From: Cellvibrio japonicus Ueda107
GTDB taxonomy: Bacteria; Pseudomonadota; Gammaproteobacteria; Pseudomonadales; Cellvibrionaceae
DNA length: 64,000 bases
Reading direction: 5' to 3'
Assembly (NCBI RefSeq): GCF_000019225.1
Contig: NC_010995.1
Span: 3,170,501 to 3,234,500, forward strand
In this document: in pieces, positions 62,069 to 64,000 of the stretch
How positions within the stretch are numbered: the stretch's first letter is position 1
How the letters are laid out: the number at the start of each line of letters is the position of its first letter
The notes under the pieces: generated by a model
What the model was told of the DNA's origin: nothing
Database searches by the model: none
The model's input: the letters and a program-made list of their open reading frames with translations, nothing else
Program-made: the position numbers and the translations under genes

Positions 62069-62899
62069 ATGTTACGAATTGGCCAACAAAACCGCTTAAC
62101 CATCATCAAAAAAACCGATTTCGGCATTTTTCTGGATGGAGGCAAGTTTGGCAACATTTTATTGCCCAAGCGCTATGTCACGGAAACGATGCTTATCGGC
62201 GATAGCCTGGATGTATTCCTTTATTACGATTCTGATGACTGCCTGATTGCTACCACACTGACCCCCAAAGTCATGGTGGGTGAATGCGCTCTGCTGGACG
62301 TAAAAGAAGTCAATAGTATTGGCGCCTTTCTTGATTGGGGTTTACCCAAAGACCTGTTGGTACCTTATGGCGAGCAACACAAACCCATGGAGGCCGGCCA
62401 TCGCTATGTGGTCTATGTCTATCTCGACGCCCACACCGGTCGCATTACCGCCTCCTCAAAACTGAGTCGTCACCTGGAGGAACGCGCCAGCGGTTTCAAA
62501 CCCGGCCAGGCTGTCAACCTGTTGATTTGCGGGCGCAGTGACATGGGCTACAAGGCCGTTGTCAATCACACACACCTCGGGCTGGTTTTCCGCGATGAAG
62601 CCCTGCGCACGCTCACCTATGGCGAACAGCTGACCGGCTATATCAAAAGCATCCGGGCAGATCGCAAAATTGATTTGAGTTTGCAGGCGCGCGGTAAAGA
62701 TGCCAAGGACTCCCTGGCGGAAAAAATCCTGGCGGACTTGCAGCGCCGGGGCGGGACTTCTTACCTTACCGACAAAAGTGAACCGGATGACATCTACAAA
62801 GCATTCCAGGTCAGTAAAGGCAATTACAAAAATGCCCTGAGCCTGCTCTACAAGCAGCGCAAAATCCTGATTGAAAAAGACAAGATCACACTGGTGTAA
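62069..62899 (+). CDS. S1 RNA-binding domain protein, CvfB/YitL-like
   Basis: A 276-residue protein with several S1/OB-like repeats: KKTDFGIFLDGGKFGNILLPKRYV, VNSIGAFLDWGLPKDLLVPYGE and GYKAVVNHTHLGLVFRDEALRTL, followed by a winged-helix-like C-terminus (EPDDIYKAFQVSKGNYKNALSLLYKQRKI). This is the CvfB layout (S. aureus virulence regulator; YitL in Bacillus). It binds RNA; the target is unknown. It is followed three bases later by the oxidoreductase gene. Confidence 0.92.
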   Translation: MLRIGQQNRLTIIKKTDFGIFLDGGKFGNILLPKRYVTETMLIGDSLDVFLYYDSDDCLIATTLTPKVMVGECALLDVKEVNSIGAFLDWGLPKDLLVPYGEQHKPMEAGHRYVVYVYLDAHTGRITASSKLSRHLEERASGFKPGQAVNLLICGRSDMGYKAVVNHTHLGLVFRDEALRTLTYGEQLTGYIKSIRADRKIDLSLQARGKDAKDSLAEKILADLQRRGGTSYLTDKSEPDDIYKAFQVSKGNYKNALSLLYKQRKILIEKDKITLV

Positions 62900-62902
62900 C
62901 CT

Positions 62903-63904
62903 ATGAAAACAATTCGCTGGGGAATTATCGGGGTCGGCGATGTCTGCGAAGTGAAAAGTGGCCCGGCTTTTTACAAGGCACCGGCTTCGCAATTGCTGGC
63001 AGTCATGCGCCGCGATCCTGCCAAAGCGCAAGACTATGCCCTGCGCCATGGGGTTCCACTCTGGTCTGATAAGGCGCAGGTCCTGCTCGATCACCCGGAT
63101 ATCGATGCTATTTATATTGCGACACCACCGGCACAACATAAGGATTACGCCATCGCGGCCTTGCGTGCCGGCAAGCATGTCTATATCGAAAAACCGGTGA
63201 CACTCAACGCCGCGGAATGCGATGCCATTATCGCAGCGGAACAACACAGTGGAAAACGTGTTTGTGCCGCCCATTACCGCCGTTATGTGCCCTGTTTTAA
63301 TCACGTTATTGAATTGATTCGCCGTGGCGCCATAGGGACACCGCTACTGGTGCAACTGGATATGCTGCAACCCGCCGCATCAAGCATTATTACCACCACA
63401 GATGATAACTGGCGGGTTAATCCCGCCCTTTCCGGTGGCGGGTTGTTCCATGATTTATCGCCGCACCAGCTAGACCTTATGCTGCATTGGTTTGGCCCGG
63501 TTATTTCGGCACAAGGTTTTGCCATCAATCAGCGCCGGCTTAATCCGGCCGACGATTGCGTACACGGTTGGGCCCAATTGCAATCCGGCGTGGTATTGCA
63601 GGGGCGCTGGCATTTTGCAGTAGCGCCAGGACAAACCCGTGACCTGTGCGAAGTCATAGGCAGTAGCGGCAGAATAACAATCAACTTTTTTGGCCAGCAG
63701 GTTATTCGCCTGTACAACAGTGAGGGCGAACAGGAATTTACCATCCCCAATCCGCCCCATATCCAACAGCCGATGATCGAGCAGGTAAATGCCTACTTTC
63801 GTGGTGAGCGCGACAATCCGTGCAGTATGGCGCAAGCCAAGGCGGTGATGGCTTTAATCGATTGTTTTAGCCAGGGCTTGCCGCATCCATTAATCCCTGG
63901 CTAA
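62903..63904 (+). CDS. Gfo/Idh/MocA-family NAD(P)-dependent oxidoreductase
   Basis: A 333-residue dehydrogenase. The N-terminal Rossmann motif is WGIIGVGDVCEVKSGPAF, with IYIATPPAQHKDYAIAAL and EKPVTLNAAECDAI (the EKP motif with catalytic Lys). The C-terminal GFO_IDH_MocA domain carries GGGLFHDLSPHQLDLMLHWFG, where the second His (DLSPH) is the usual catalytic position. Substrate not predictable, probably a sugar or inositol derivative. Its end overlaps the convergent reading frame at 63890. Confidence 0.92.
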   Translation: MKTIRWGIIGVGDVCEVKSGPAFYKAPASQLLAVMRRDPAKAQDYALRHGVPLWSDKAQVLLDHPDIDAIYIATPPAQHKDYAIAALRAGKHVYIEKPVTLNAAECDAIIAAEQHSGKRVCAAHYRRYVPCFNHVIELIRRGAIGTPLLVQLDMLQPAASSIITTTDDNWRVNPALSGGGLFHDLSPHQLDLMLHWFGPVISAQGFAINQRRLNPADDCVHGWAQLQSGVVLQGRWHFAVAPGQTRDLCEVIGSSGRITINFFGQQVIRLYNSEGEQEFTIPNPPHIQQPMIEQVNAYFRGERDNPCSMAQAKAVMALIDCFSQGLPHPLIPG

Positions 63905-64000
63905 TAAATAGGGAAATAATGCGCGCTTTTGTTGCTCGCTCAGTGCAGCAACACAGCGCTGGTTGCGCTCGGGTACCTGGTCTATATCCGGAAAATACGC
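63890..64000 (-). CDS. C-terminal end of a convergent minus-strand gene (partial)
   Basis: A 36-residue open frame enters from the right edge and stops at 63890-63892 (TAA), ending ...KRALFPYLLARD. It looks protein-like (AYFPDIDQVPERNQR, VAALSEQQKRALF). It overlaps the oxidoreductase 3' end by 15 bases. The plus strand here also has a short open frame from ATG 63919 with AGGGA upstream, so the call is uncertain. Confidence 0.5.
   Translation of the reverse strand, partial: AYFPDIDQVPERNQRCVAALSEQQKRALFPYLLARD

Noticed and set aside
62456..63304. 282-residue open frame antisense to the S1 and oxidoreductase genes
   Set aside because: Both sense genes are clearly real; the frame is composition-driven.
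63919..64000. Plus-strand gene starting at the right edge
   Set aside because: It has a fair ribosome site but the translated sequence is less protein-like than the opposite frame; too short to decide.

Overview
The window reads as a chromosomal segment of a Gammaproteobacterium of the genus Cellvibrio, very probably C. japonicus. The strongest pointer is the minus-strand block at 4859-15209: alpha-xylosidase, beta-galactosidase, TonB-dependent receptor and GH95 alpha-L-fucosidase. From memory this matches the characterised C. japonicus xyloglucan locus (Xyl31A, Bgl35A, TBDT, Afc95A), and the catalytic residue numbers fit. The order DUF1631-nadC-pilin-pilBCD-coaE-yacG is also the Pseudomonas order. 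I see no insertion sequences, CRISPR arrays, rRNA or tRNA genes.

Layout. 1-3768: a cut-off periplasmic binding protein translationally coupled to a membrane GGDEF protein, an unknown membrane-anchored protein, and glyA. 4249-4788: a small secreted eight-cysteine protein. 4859-17022: xyloglucan side-chain utilisation (xyl31A, bgl35A, TBDT, afc95A) followed by a flavin-dependent halogenase-like gene. 17208-22241: a NIT-like protein, outer-membrane phospholipase A (pldA), and a PilZ protein paired with a DUF1631 protein.

22610-30803 is the most interesting region. A sigma-54 type -24/-12 promoter is followed by a guanidine-I (ykkC) riboswitch with a terminator-like expression platform. Then come an ABC transporter (binding protein, permease, ATPase), two DUF1989 proteins (carboxyguanidine deiminase-type) and a 1205-residue biotin carboxylase, best read as guanidine carboxylase. 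Together they form a guanidine uptake and nitrogen-scavenging operon. The allophanate hydrolase needed to finish the pathway is not in the window. The operon lies between two DUF1631 genes that share the opposite orientation.

30870-44714: second DUF1631 gene, nadC, then a minus-strand pilin module (two tandem type IV pilins, a TfpX/TfpZ-like accessory protein, a large MFS/spermidine-synthase-like fusion) driven by its own sigma-54 promoter, and divergently pilB-pilC-pilD-coaE-yacG. The pilin module and pilC are visibly AT-richer than their surroundings, which suggests exchange. 44729-47067: a three-gene minus-strand group (TPR lipoprotein, degenerate PCuAC-like protein, DUF2333 protein).

47295-64000 is mostly conserved housekeeping: dsbD, aroQ-accB-accC, prmA, a zinc-ribbon/DUF3426 protein, another orphan periplasmic binding protein, dusB-fis, purH-purD, a lipoprotein, an M50 protease, an S1-domain RNA-binding protein and a Gfo/Idh/MocA oxidoreductase. 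Several start codons were moved inward from the longest reading frame because of Shine-Dalgarno position or family alignment; each entry says so.
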